Source: Chara braunii (Eukaryota; Streptophyta; Charophyceae; Charales; Characeae). From it: a stretch of DNA of 20,240 bases. A program made the position numbers and the translations under genes. The DNA lies in NCBI GenBank assembly GCA_003427395.1, contig BFEA01001255.1:43935-64174 (forward strand). Direction: 5' to 3'. Positions 8,192 to 16,288 of the stretch are shown here, piece after piece (the first letter of the stretch is position 1; each line of letters begins with the position of its first letter). A model generated the notes under the pieces. It searched no databases. It saw only the letters and a list, made by a program, of their open reading frames with translations, and was not told the origin of the DNA.

Positions 8192-8650
8192 GACCTGAGA
8201 TCAACACTATGGGCTATTCCCAGTTCGCTCGCCGCTACCAACGGAATCCTTGTCGGTCTTTCTTCCTCCCCTGCACATCTCCGCTCGGTGTGTCTAGCCG
8301 AAACCCAGGCTACTACTCGTAAGTTACAAGGATAACGATGAGAAGGAACACAATTGCAGATAGGGACATGGCTGCGGACTCGACGGGCATAACTGACGAG
8401 ACCGTAAGGATGCGCAAGAAGAAGGACACCACCTTATTCGGGGCTGCCTCATCTATGGCAAGGAAGGCTGCGAGCTCGGAAGGTCGTCGCTTCGATCGGG
8501 GGCTTGCCTTCCCAACCTAGGAAGTGCATCTGGCCTTTATTCCAGGTAAATTCTCACAAATTAAAATATAAGAAACAACTACGTTCCCGGGGCACAACCC
8601 CTACTTGCTATAGTGCGAGATACATCGCTCCTCTTCTAGTTCTATAACCC
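8192..8650. other. Non-coding stretch, nothing recognised
   Basis: There are no convincing ORFs. The 60-codon plus-strand reading at 8338 has no family features. The stretch lies between two degenerate tandem arrays. Confidence 0.4.
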
Positions 8651-9700
8651 TCGCTTTCTCCCTCTTTTCGCTACGGATCGAGTAAGTTAAGCTCGCTCCC
8701 ACCTCTTCGTCTCCTCCTTCCGCCATAGCTTGGCGCAAACCATTCTCTCTGTAGCTCTTTTTTTTCTAACCTTTGGCAATTTCCGGCTTCGAAATTGTGT
8801 TCGCCTTTCTCCAAAACCCCCACCTTCCTTCTTTCCTGACTCGATTTAGTCAGGAATAAGGTGAGTTCGAGCATTCTTCTCTGTTCTCACCTCCGAACGT
8901 ACCTCGTTCCTCTTTTCCACCCTGGCTGCCCGTCCTCCCCGCCTCTGCCCAGGCACTATTCTCCCTCCGCCATGCACGGTCACATCTCCCTTATTCCCTA
9001 TCTACCCCGCTTTTGCCTTCTTTCCCATCACTTTCTTCGAATGAATCTGGCGTGATTTTCACGCCCGGTGCATTCGCTCCCTTCCCGTTATTTTCCCCCC
9101 ATGCGCGCAGTTTCTATCCATCCTGTCTCGTGGCCTAACTACAAACACAAAAAACTAAGCTCATAATCTAACTCGCCTACCCTCAAAATGCTAGGATCGA
9201 CCCCCCTTTCGCCCGTTTCTGCTACGGAACGAGCGAGCAATCGTTCTCCTTCCGTCATCTCCCCTCACCAGTAGCCACGTCTGCGCAGGCCTCTCCCTAT
9301 TGTTTTCCCTCTACACTAATCCTCCTGCTATTCTGACACTCCTAATGGATTCGCCCTACGCCCGAACCAGAAGTTTCCATCTTCTTTCACTCTATTCTGT
9401 GGAGAATCGAGTGAGGTATCGATTCTTCTCTTCCTCATATTCACTCCGCCATGGCTTCACGCACCACTTTTCCCGTGCACCGCCCCACTCACCATCCCAT
9501 TGCCCATTCTGACTGCACCATCCTCCTCGCAACTCCACAAAACCCCAGTTTAGTCTTTTACTTCGCTCAATTTCATCAAGAATCGAGCGAGGTATCAAAC
9601 TTTTCCACTTCTCCTATAGCTCGTTCTCCGTATCCGTCACTACTCCTGCGCCCGACAGCGCACAGCGCCTCACTGCGTTAGCGCTCTCCGCTCTCCCTCT
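8651..9700. repeat. Degenerate tandem repeat, period about 180 bp
   Basis: An anchor of the type CTACGGAtCGAGtaAG / GAGAATCGAGtGAGGTATC recurs near 8676, 8855, 9039, 9228, 9405 and 9581. Intervals are 179, 184, 189, 177 and 176 bases. The first and fifth units also share TCCGCCAT about 43 bases downstream, and most units are pyrimidine-rich (CTTCTCC, CCTTCC). The third unit is the weakest. The regular interval is the main evidence, and sequence identity between units is low. Confidence 0.5.
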
Positions 9701-9805
9701 TCACCCGCTCCGGTCTACAGCCCCGGTACTTCCCTGTGCGCTATCGCACCGCCCGCTGCTCCCTAGCACTGCCGCCACTGCTCCCGCTCGTCGCCCTTTT
9801 CCTCC

Positions 9806-9990
9806 TCGCTGAAGCCAATTGGGACAAGTGCCCCGCATGCATCCTACACAGGATCCCGCCCAGATCCGGCCGCCTGTCTTTACCACCCTGTCGGCTTCGG
9901 CCCTGCCTCCCCCGCTCCGCTGTCGGGCCCTTCTCTGACTTAGGCGTATCATCCTTGCGCAGGAGCGGTGCTAAGCTTCTCTGCATCGTT
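9806..9990 (-). pseudogene. Degenerate 3' end of nuclear large-subunit rRNA gene
   Basis: On the minus strand CGCCTAAGTCAGA followed by GGGCCCGACAGC (about 9950-9915) parallels the end of eukaryotic 25/28S rRNA (CGCCTCTAAGTCAGAATCCGG). Upstream of it GGATGATACGCC matches the GGATTATGACTGAACGCC context with gaps. Farther on, GTAGGATGCATGCG and GGGCACTTGTC (about 9850-9815) follow the order of the conserved GTAGGAGCTTAGG...GGCACGTGTC near the LSU terminus. Many substitutions and gaps mean it cannot be a working gene. The comparison is from memory and needs alignment. Confidence 0.5.
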
Positions 9991-10001
9991 CCAATTTTGA
10001 C

Positions 10002-10102
10002 GGATGTCCCGAAGGACCCGGCCGGAGCAGCGCTCCCACGGCAACCCCGTAGCGACCCCCGTGCAGTGCCACTTTAACAGATGCCCCGAAGGCCCCGGCC
10101 GC
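10002..10102. repeat. Two copies of a 24-bp GC-rich motif, 77 bp apart
   Basis: GATGTCCCGAAGGACCCGGC (10003) and GATGCCCCGAAGGCCCCGGC (10080) match at all but two positions. The minus strand of the second runs into GGCATCTGTTAAAG, which resembles a conserved LSU rRNA string (GGCACATCTGTTAAAAG). The pair may therefore be a local duplication inside an rRNA-derived region. Confidence 0.6.
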
Positions 10103-10146
10103 GGTAACACCCCGCCGTAGAGCGCTGCCCGACCGCGCCTGCCGAC

Positions 10147-10240
10147 CTAAGGGAAACTTCGGAATGAGCCAGCTACAAGGCGGTTCGATTAGTCTTTCGC
10201 CGCTATACTTAGGCCCCTACGGGTGGACTGCATGGTAGTG
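10147..10240 (-). pseudogene. Fragment of nuclear large-subunit rRNA gene (core)
   Basis: The plus strand reads CCTAAGGGAAACTTCGGAAT, then a CCAGCTAC and GGTTCGATTAGTCTTTCGCC. This is the antisense of one of the most conserved stretches of eukaryotic LSU rRNA (GGCGAAAGACTAATCGAACC ... GTAGCTGG ... CCGAAGTTTCCCT). The order and spacing agree with the real gene over about 65 bases, with scattered substitutions. Similarity fades towards 10240. Neighbouring LSU sequence is missing or unrecognisable, so it is a pseudogene piece. Confidence 0.75.
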
Positions 10241-10404
10241 CTACAACCNCCCCTGCCGTAAATACCCCCGGCGTACCGCGCACACTCGGGCCGCCGTGCC
10301 CATCGCGCCCGCGACCAATTCCCGATCATCCGGGTCCCATACGGCCAGCCCTTAATCAGGCGGCTAGTCACACGGAGTGCCGCTTCCGGCGTGCCCTGCT
10401 GAGT

Positions 10405-10530
10405 AGCCTATCGCGGGCCTTGGCGAGCTAGGCCCGACGCCCCTTCCGCGGTGGCCGCAAATATTCAAATGAGAACTTTGAAGTCCGAAACGGAGTAAAA
10501 TTCTGCGGGCATACTCACACCTGTAGAGGG
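10405..10530 (+). pseudogene. Fragment of nuclear large-subunit rRNA gene (opposite strand)
   Basis: From 10457 the plus strand reads GCAAATATTCAAATGAGAAC, then TTTGAAGTCCGAA. This is nearly identical to the sense sequence of eukaryotic LSU rRNA (GCAAATATTCAAATGAGAAC then TTTGAAGGCCGAA). Weaker similarity extends upstream (GAGTAGCCTATCGCGGGCC against GAGTAGGAGGGCGCGG) and a little downstream. It is oriented opposite to the fragment at 10147-10240, which shows the region is rearranged. Confidence 0.72.
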
Positions 10531-11227
10531 TCCCTGCCACTCAGGTTTCTCCCACCTCGTGGGCTAATCACCTACCGGCTCGCATGCTTGTCGAACTCCT
10601 CGGACCGTACTTTGAAGGCGGCGACATAGATGAATTTCTGCCAACATTCCGAATACGCAGGGATCCATCAGGCCTGTCAAAAGAGGTGCGTGCTCATGGC
10701 CCCCAACTGCCGTTCCGACTATCTGCGTCTGTCAACGCAACAACTGGGCCAGGTTCGTCGGTCTCGGCATCGGCCCAAGGACCGATCACCAGCAAAGTCA
10801 AAAATTAAAAATAAAGCGGAACACAAAAATTAAGTAAAATCAGACCGTCGCTCCGCCAGTCTTTGGGTGTCGCGCACCCGTTTATCATGCAGAAGTCCCG
10901 CCGTTGTCGAAGTCGGCGTTGGGGTCGTTCTCCGCGTGCCTGCTCGACTCGGTCAAATGTACCAATCAAAAGAAAATATCCTTAATTCCTGCTTCATCAA
11001 AAATAAATAAATAATAATAATATCACCAAGCAAAAACGACTAAGGTCCGGGCCGGCTTTGCGACCAACAACAGAAAAGAATCACGCGCGCCTTAAACCTG
11101 CGCACCCACGCACTCGCTATTGTGGTCAACCATCCAGTCAACGTAAATCACAGACGCAGCCACGCCTAGCGCGGTATACTTAAACTTTAAACCAAAACTA
11201 CTTTTTGTCACTCGCAAAAACCAGGGC
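10531..11227. other. Non-coding stretch, nothing firmly recognised
   Basis: This is mixed GC-rich (to about 10800) and AT-rich (10800-11040) DNA. The 74- and 67-codon plus-strand readings near 10584-10833 overlap in different frames and show no family features. An AATAAATAAATAATAATAAT low-complexity run lies near 11000-11020. Confidence 0.4.
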
Positions 11228-11698
11228 GGATACCCTCGTAAGGGTATTCGCGTCGGCAGCTTACCGAACCATATTAAGCGACGTCCCCGTCGCTTCGCCA
11301 AATCAGAAGGCTATAAATCCATCCACACTCCAAATGCTGACGGGAAAGGAGCCAATCCGATTAGCCGACAAACACAGGGTAGACGCCTCCATCAAAACAT
11401 GCCTCCACAACTATATGCTGCCAGGTTTTTAACCTGGGTCTCTCACCGCCCAGAAATTAGGACGATGACCGCATAAGTTTCAAAGACCTTCCCAATCGTC
11501 CTCTCCCCGGTCTTAGACAACCTTCGGTTTCTGGTTGGGTGTCCCTAGTCCTGGCAAAAAGTAGGGACGCGGGCCTTAATCGAGGCCTTTTAAAGACACT
11601 ATCGCCTTCCTTCTCAAAATCTCTCGCAATCAAATACACATAAGTATATATGTATACATAATACTCGCTCAGCTCTTTCTGCAGTCTAGTACAGAAAG
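11228..11698. repeat. Cluster of perfect short hairpins
   Basis: Within 470 bases there are ATACCCT-cgta-AGGGTAT (11230-11247), AAGCGACG-tccc-CGTCGCTT (11276-11295) and CCAGGTT-ttt-AACCTGG (11421-11437). Further on are GTCCCTA...TAGGGAC (11541-11578, long loop), the 12-base palindrome TATGTATACATA (11649-11660) and CTTTCTG...CAGAAAG (11675-11698). Stems are perfect over 6-8 bases. No common sequence links the stems, so this is not a simple repeat family. No RNA gene is recognised. Confidence 0.6.
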
Positions 11699-11859
11699 GC
11701 TAGGTCTCCACCTTGGCCCACCATAGCCTGGCTGATCGGACCAGGACCACGACCCACCGCATTGTTATTTAGCAGCAATACCCTCGTTGGTTACGCAACG
11801 ATAGGTTTTTCTCCTGATAAGCATTCAATCTGGATTTCCCCCACAAATTTTCAACCATC

Positions 11860-12100
11860 ACTATCCCACGGAGTAATTTCACTGGGGCGGGCACCACCAC
11901 TTAAACTCTTACCCACGCGGTCCCGCAGCTTGGTTGCGCCGGCTAGCAGTCATCCAATGAGGTTACGCACTAGAGGTACTAACTTCTTTTCCGTTAGCTT
12001 TGTCTTTCTTCAATATGTCTCAGACTTAACACCAGTGGTTAGACGGGGCGTCGCAAAACAAAATCACTGGCCCATTGCGCGATACGCAGGGGTCCGAAGA
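11860..12100 (-). pseudogene. Possible diverged large-subunit rRNA segment
   Basis: The plus strand has, in order, CCACGGAGTAATTTCACT (11867), CACCACCACTTAAACTCTTA, CCCGCAGCTTGGTTG (about 11923) and a TTTCTTCAATATGTCTCAGA-like stretch. CACTGGCCCATTGCG and CGCAGGGGTCC follow (about 12064-12095). The antisense of eukaryotic LSU rRNA has the same strings in the same order (CACGGAGTAA, ATTTCACTT, CCCGCGCTTGGTTG, TTTCTTCACTTTGACATTC, CACTGGGC, CATTGCG, CGCAGGGACC). Each match is short and gaps are many, so this is tentative. Confidence 0.38.
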
Positions 12101-12269
12101 CGTTTACCAGCCCTCCCTCACTAGGCATAGCATCCTTCGCACGCTTACAAAGAAAATCACCGCTAAATCCACCAGGCCGTAACCCTTGACTTGATCAGAG
12201 TCAGCAGCCACCCACCCTAAGACATCTCTCGCCATGCACTCATTGCGACTTTCTCAAACATTCCAAACA

Positions 12270-12843
12270 AAAGTGACCCTTTTCGTCAGACTTTTATCAC
12301 TCATCAGACAATTTTCCATGCCATAAATCAGTTTACTCACTTTTGAAGGTGAGTCTTCCAACAACAAAAATATCCCCTTTTCCAAAAACCCAAGGGGTTC
12401 TCATCATAAACAAAACACCCCCTCTTCCAAAACTCACGAGGGGTCTCGCCACATAACAAAACACCCCCTCTTCCAAAAAATCACGAGGTGTCTCGCCATA
12501 AAACAATACACTCCCTCTTCCAGAAATCACGAGGGCTCTCGCCATAAAAACCAAACTTCCCCTCCTCAAAACTCAAGTGGGTCTCATCTTAACACACAAC
12601 ATCACAAAACACCCCCGTTTCCAAAATTCAAGGGGGCTTATCATAAACGAAATCACCGAGAGACCATCTTATGGGTCCTCATAACAACTTAGACAATCAA
12701 TCATCAACATGGTAAGCATTTTGAGCCTCTAGGGCTCATAGATCTTCAAAATCCTCACAACCTTTCACAGACAGGTTGCGCTTCCTCCCCTTATACTCTG
12801 CCTTATCAGCTGTTCGTGGACATGTCGCACAAGTATACCGAGG
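12270..12843 (+). repeat. Left arm of ~570-bp inverted repeat: leader and gag start of copy C
   Basis: This arm is the reverse complement of 18765-19336 over its whole length, with scattered substitutions and few gaps. It corresponds to the leader of a copy-B-type element lying on the plus strand. It ends three bases before the stop of the short gag remnant. The outer boundary near 12270 is abrupt, because sequence beyond it is unrelated to that beyond 19336. No primer-binding site was found. Confidence 0.85.
12373..12650. repeat. Minisatellite of six ~46-bp hairpin units (left arm)
   Basis: Units start near 12373, 12419, 12466, 12513, 12559 and 12612. A typical unit is CCCCTC-TTCCAAAACTCAC-GAGGGG followed by TCTCGCCATAAAACAAAACA. 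Each can fold on itself through its C-run and G-run. The sixth unit pairs CCCCC with GGGGG, and the fifth is the weakest. The mirrored array occurs at about 18970-19235. The open readings across it (for example 12569-12333, minus) follow from the repeat unit rather than from a gene. Confidence 0.8.
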
Positions 12844-12848
12844 AGTAG
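12771..12848 (+). pseudogene. gag: 5' fragment of gag (copy C, plus strand)
   Basis: Immediately after a pyrimidine-rich CCTCACAACCTTTCACAG (a 3' splice-acceptor-like end), the frame reads TGCASSPYTLPYQL, then SHKYTE and a TAG at 12846. The equivalent place in copy B (18836-18765) has TGCASSPYTLPYQLPVGRSH and KYTEKM and continues into Gag. Only about 25 codons remain before the sequence changes to unrelated DNA. Confidence 0.65.
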
Positions 12849-13242
12849 ACAGTTTTGCTTACAATCATATTCACATTACCTAAGACACATAAAAGGTTTT
12901 TCACACATTGTCCACACAAACTCATCATACATCAAAGCACAAGCACACATGTGAGAGAGACAAGTGATCGTCACATATAAGAATGGTTCCTGAAAAAATC
13001 TCATCATAATATACACCAAGGGAAATAAAATGTCTCACACAGAAAAAGTTTCCAAATCATAGCTCACTCAACTCAAGCCACACCAAACTCACGCTGACAA
13101 TTATCGCTAAAATACATGTCAGATCTGTCTCTCAAAGCCAGTGCGTAGGCCACCTTAATATGTACATGCCTCATCTAGATCACCCTGATCCTCAAGACCC
13201 CAGCTCAGTAGGAACACTAAAGTTCAATTCTAGACTGGTAGC
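12849..13242. other. AT-rich stretch between copy C and copy B
   Basis: It holds no ORF and no recognised repeat. It lies 3' of copy B on the minus strand, so it may hold more of that element's 3' region or host DNA. I see no polypurine tract or LTR end to decide. Plus-strand CTCATCATA/CACACA-like words recur but without a fixed period. Confidence 0.4.
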
Positions 13243-13339
13243 AATTATCAAAAGGGTCCTCTAAATCTAAGAGGGTATCACACTTTACCTAAGCTGATGC
13301 CTCACAAGATACTCGCCCACTTACATAAATAAACCGGCC
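13243..13339 (-). repeat. 3' UTR of retroelement copy B
   Basis: This aligns with 1-97 of copy A, for example GCCTCACAAGATACTCGCCC against GCCTCACAAGATACTCGTCC. It follows the TAG that closes the extra ORF. Similarity with copy A runs on through 13516, inside the zinc knuckle. Confidence 0.75.
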
Positions 13340-16104
13340 CTACCTCCTAAACTCCTCCTGGTTTTGCCTATATAACTGAGCCCTTAGTCCATCTGCAGAC
13401 TTTTCTACTATTCTACCCTGTCTATCATACATCTTACCCCCTGCCTCTGAGACCTTCCCTTCTGCCTTATCTTCAAGGAACTCGAGACAGTCCAGAGCAA
13501 GATGCATGCCCCTCTTGCAGTAGAAGCATAGCTGATCAACCTTCCTCTTGAATTTCTTCTTCCTGGACTGAGGAGGTGTTGATGAAGGAGATCCTACCAA
13601 GGTCACTGACCACCCCCTGCTGCTCTGATCGAGGGGTTGTAGTACTAACAACCTCCTGCTTCTCCATCCCAGGAACCGGTCCCCCAGACCCAGATCCAGT
13701 AGCCCAAGATCCCAGTCTGCTCCTCAAATCCACTGTCGCATTGACGTACTCAGGTGTGTCCAACCTCTGAGGTCTCCTCTCGAGTGTCTCTCCTGGCACT
13801 GCCATGGGCTGCTCCTCAATCTCCTCTGGTCCATACTCAGATGTGCCCAATCTCTGGAGCCCGCCCTCGATGGCACTGTCCGCCTCAATCTGCATCTCTC
13901 TCTTAAGAGGCTCCTCTATCCTCTCCTCGGGAGAAAACAAACTCACATCTTCCGGCATAGTATGCACCGCCTCAAGGAGCACACCCATGAATCCCCCTGC
14001 TGAGCCTTGAGCCGGCTCACTGCTAGATGGTGGCTGCCCCTCCTCTACTCCCAAAGGTACGACTAGGCCCGCCGCCGCCACTGGCAGCGTCGCGAGCTCG
14101 ATAGGGGCTCTGAACTCGAATGCCTCTCTCTCCGCCTGTCTCCTGGCTCTCGCCTCCTCTGGCTCTAGGATAACCCTCCCCATAGGTGGCGCCTGGCGAG
14201 GCTCTGCTGCAGATGGTTGTCCTGGCAATCCATGTCCTAGCTGCCTCTGCTCTTCCTGCCTGCTGCTCTCTGGCTTGTCCACCTTTCTCTGAGTTTGTTG
14301 CCTCAGACTCTCAATGACAGCTGCCTGGCTGGCCACCAATGTCCTGAGTTCCTGGATTTCCATCTCCATAGCCTCCAGGCGTACTCTATGGCTTGCTTCC
14401 TTTATCTTTTTTCCTGCCAGATCGCCCTCCAATAACAAATGCCCATCAAAAATTGTTTTGGCCAGAGACTTAAATTTGCGATCTAACCTCTCTTCCGCCT
14501 TCTTGGCCACCCCAAACCCGGCTCTGATTGGCGAAGGAAGCTCCTCTCCTCTTTGCTCTCAGAAGTCCCTCCACATCTCAGGGATCTCCGGGGCCCTAGC
14601 TAGCGCGCTGGGTGGTTGACCTGGGAGTGCTCCTGCTGCCTCCGATCTCTGCCTCTCCTGCTGCTGCTCCGGAAGCTCCCCCGCTGCCTCCAACCTCTGC
14701 CTCTCTTGCCATATCTCGTCTATCCTCCTGGTTCTTCTCGCCCTCTTTTCCTCTGCTGTCTCTCCAGCTGGCGCCCTTTCCCTTGTGCTGAGGTCGACCC
14801 TCTTCGGGATCTCTGCCTCCATCTCCTTTTTGGGTTGGCACGGCTCCTGGCACGGCTCTGCAGATGCTGGCTCTTCCACGTCTGGCTGCTCCAGGGCATG
14901 AGCTGCTAGGAACCTGTCAATCAGGGTCAAGGCTTCTCTCCTTACAGCTGCCCTCCCTCTCCTCCTTTCTGCTCTCCGTTCTTGCGAAGGGCCCTTTTCT
15001 GATGTAGACAATGGGGCCTCCTCTCTCTGCAACCTCTCCCCTGCCTCGTGAGTGCTCCCTGGTGCATCCCCGAGTCTCAAACCCATCGCTGGCGTTTGTG
15101 GGGGCGTGTCCTCTCCAGCCTCTATCACTTCCTTCCCTTCACGTCTCCCCTCATCGCCCAGCCCTCTCTCTCGCTGAGTATCCTGGACCTCCTCCCGTGG
15201 CACCTCCTCTCGTGGTACCTCCTCTCGTGGTACCTCCTCTGCCTGCTCTCCATGCTCCTCACCCCGAGGCGACGCCCTCCACTGAGAGATATCCAAATGC
15301 GTCTCCAACTCCCTCAAGGGCCCCTCAGATGCTGGCGGCTCCTCCTGTGTGCGTGCTGGCGACCTCCTCAAACCACCCTTGGTAAACCGATGGAACTCCA
15401 CTAGGTTCAACCCACACTCAGGGTATGCCCCTGGCTCCTCAGCCTCTGGCTCCGGCTCCGGTTCCTCTTTTCTCCTTGCTAGGACCTTCCGTCCTCCTCG
15501 AGATGGTCTTGCGTCCTTGGGCTCAGGGTCCCTCTGCCTCTGACTCCTCTGACGCCTCTCAATTCTGGGCTGAGGGAGTTCTGGCCGTCGAAAGGCCTCT
15601 CTCTGATGTGCCCTGCAGCTCTCCTAGTCCTGGGCCATGCTTCTAACCTGCCTAGCCAGTGGTCTTTCCACCTTCCTGGTCCAGATTGGTAATGTCTGCT
15701 TCCAATCGTCTCTCGGTATACCCATCCCTTGCATGAACCACTCAAACGCGGGGATGGTCTGGCGCATTTTCAATCTCCAGGCGGATCAACCTGCCATCAG
15801 GTCCCACAGGCGGGGGNCGCAGCTCCTGCATCCTCAGCTCGACCTCTAACCTCGTTGTCGCCTCTCTACGGATCCGTGCAACGGGCTCCTCGAATCTGCC
15901 GACTCCCGTCAGCCTCTCAATCCCCTGGGTCACAGTCCAACCCCTACGCCGCGCATGCTCTCAGAAGTTGTCTAGGAATAGCTCGATATCACCACCGTCG
16001 TACTCTGGAGTGCTCTCTCGATGGCGAGGCTCATGCCGCTCATATCCCTCTGATGCGTCCAACGGCCTCTTAGGCGGCCGTGTCCCCTTCCCTCCTCTTG
16101 GCAT
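13340..16104 (-). pseudogene. Extra Gag-like ORF downstream of pol, with CCHC knuckle (copy B)
   Basis: This is an ORF of about 920 codons starting at ATG 16104 (MPRGGKGTRPPKRP) and ending at TAG 13342-13340. The N-terminal part has DIELFLDNF, EHARRRGW and FEWFMQGMGIPRDDW. The middle is long, charged and disordered, with 15-bp repeats giving EEVPREEVPREEV (15188-15232) and a doubled 16-residue QERQR-x-EAAG-x-LP repeat (about 14640-14735). A likely coiled coil follows (AKKAEERLDRKFKSLAKTI, LEAMEMEIQELRTL). The C-terminus has a basic stretch and a classical knuckle C-x2-C-x4-H-x4-C at 13528-13487 (CFYCKRGMHLALDC). Nucleic-acid binding is inferred from the knuckle. TGA near 15962, a frameshift near 15757, a TAG near 15625, a TGA near 14560 and a frameshift near 13615 break it. 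It occupies the place where some plant elements carry an env-like ORF, but I see no signal peptide or membrane segment. A ~177-bp tail of a second copy ends copy A. Confidence 0.75.
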
Positions 16105-16126
16105 GGCTGTCTTCGTAAAGTCAGAC

Positions 16127-16288
16127 CTGCACAACAGGCGAAGGAGACAACAGGCACAAATTGGGGTGAGCAAAACAGGTGATAATCAAAGCAAGCTCAA
16201 ACGAGGCCACACTCATGCAACATGCATCCTACCTAACCTACACACCCTATTACTTCTATTCTAAAGGCAGTCAGGTCATCTCTCTTAC
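16127..16288 (-). other. Candidate intron between pol and extra ORF
   Basis: On the minus strand GAAGAG^GTAAGAGAG (donor, GT at 16288-16287) is followed 162 bases later by a pyrimidine-rich end TTGTCTCCTTCGCCTGTTGTGCAG (acceptor AG at 16128-16127). The ATG of the extra ORF lies 23 bases beyond. Joining the exons gives V then TGA directly after the integrase tail, so splicing would close pol and would not fuse the two ORFs. Only sequence signals support it. Confidence 0.35.

Noticed and set aside
8190-8205. GACCTGAGATCA, as at the 5' start of some LSU rRNA genes
   Set aside because: The match is 12 bases and stops there. The following sequence does not resemble LSU.
9701-10077. Overlapping 81-113-codon ORFs on both strands
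   Set aside because: The region is GC-rich and LSU-like. ORFs occur on both strands without family features.
11724-11752. CCTGGCTGATCGGACCAG, similar to the 5' end of small-subunit rRNA
   Set aside because: There are several mismatches in 20 bases and no continuing similarity. It is itself a weak palindrome, so chance is likely.
14559-15410. Plus-strand ORFs opposite the extra ORF (for example 15011-15385)
   Set aside because: They are shadows created by the high GC content and absence of stops opposite a charged coding region. The minus strand carries the zinc knuckle and continues across the region.
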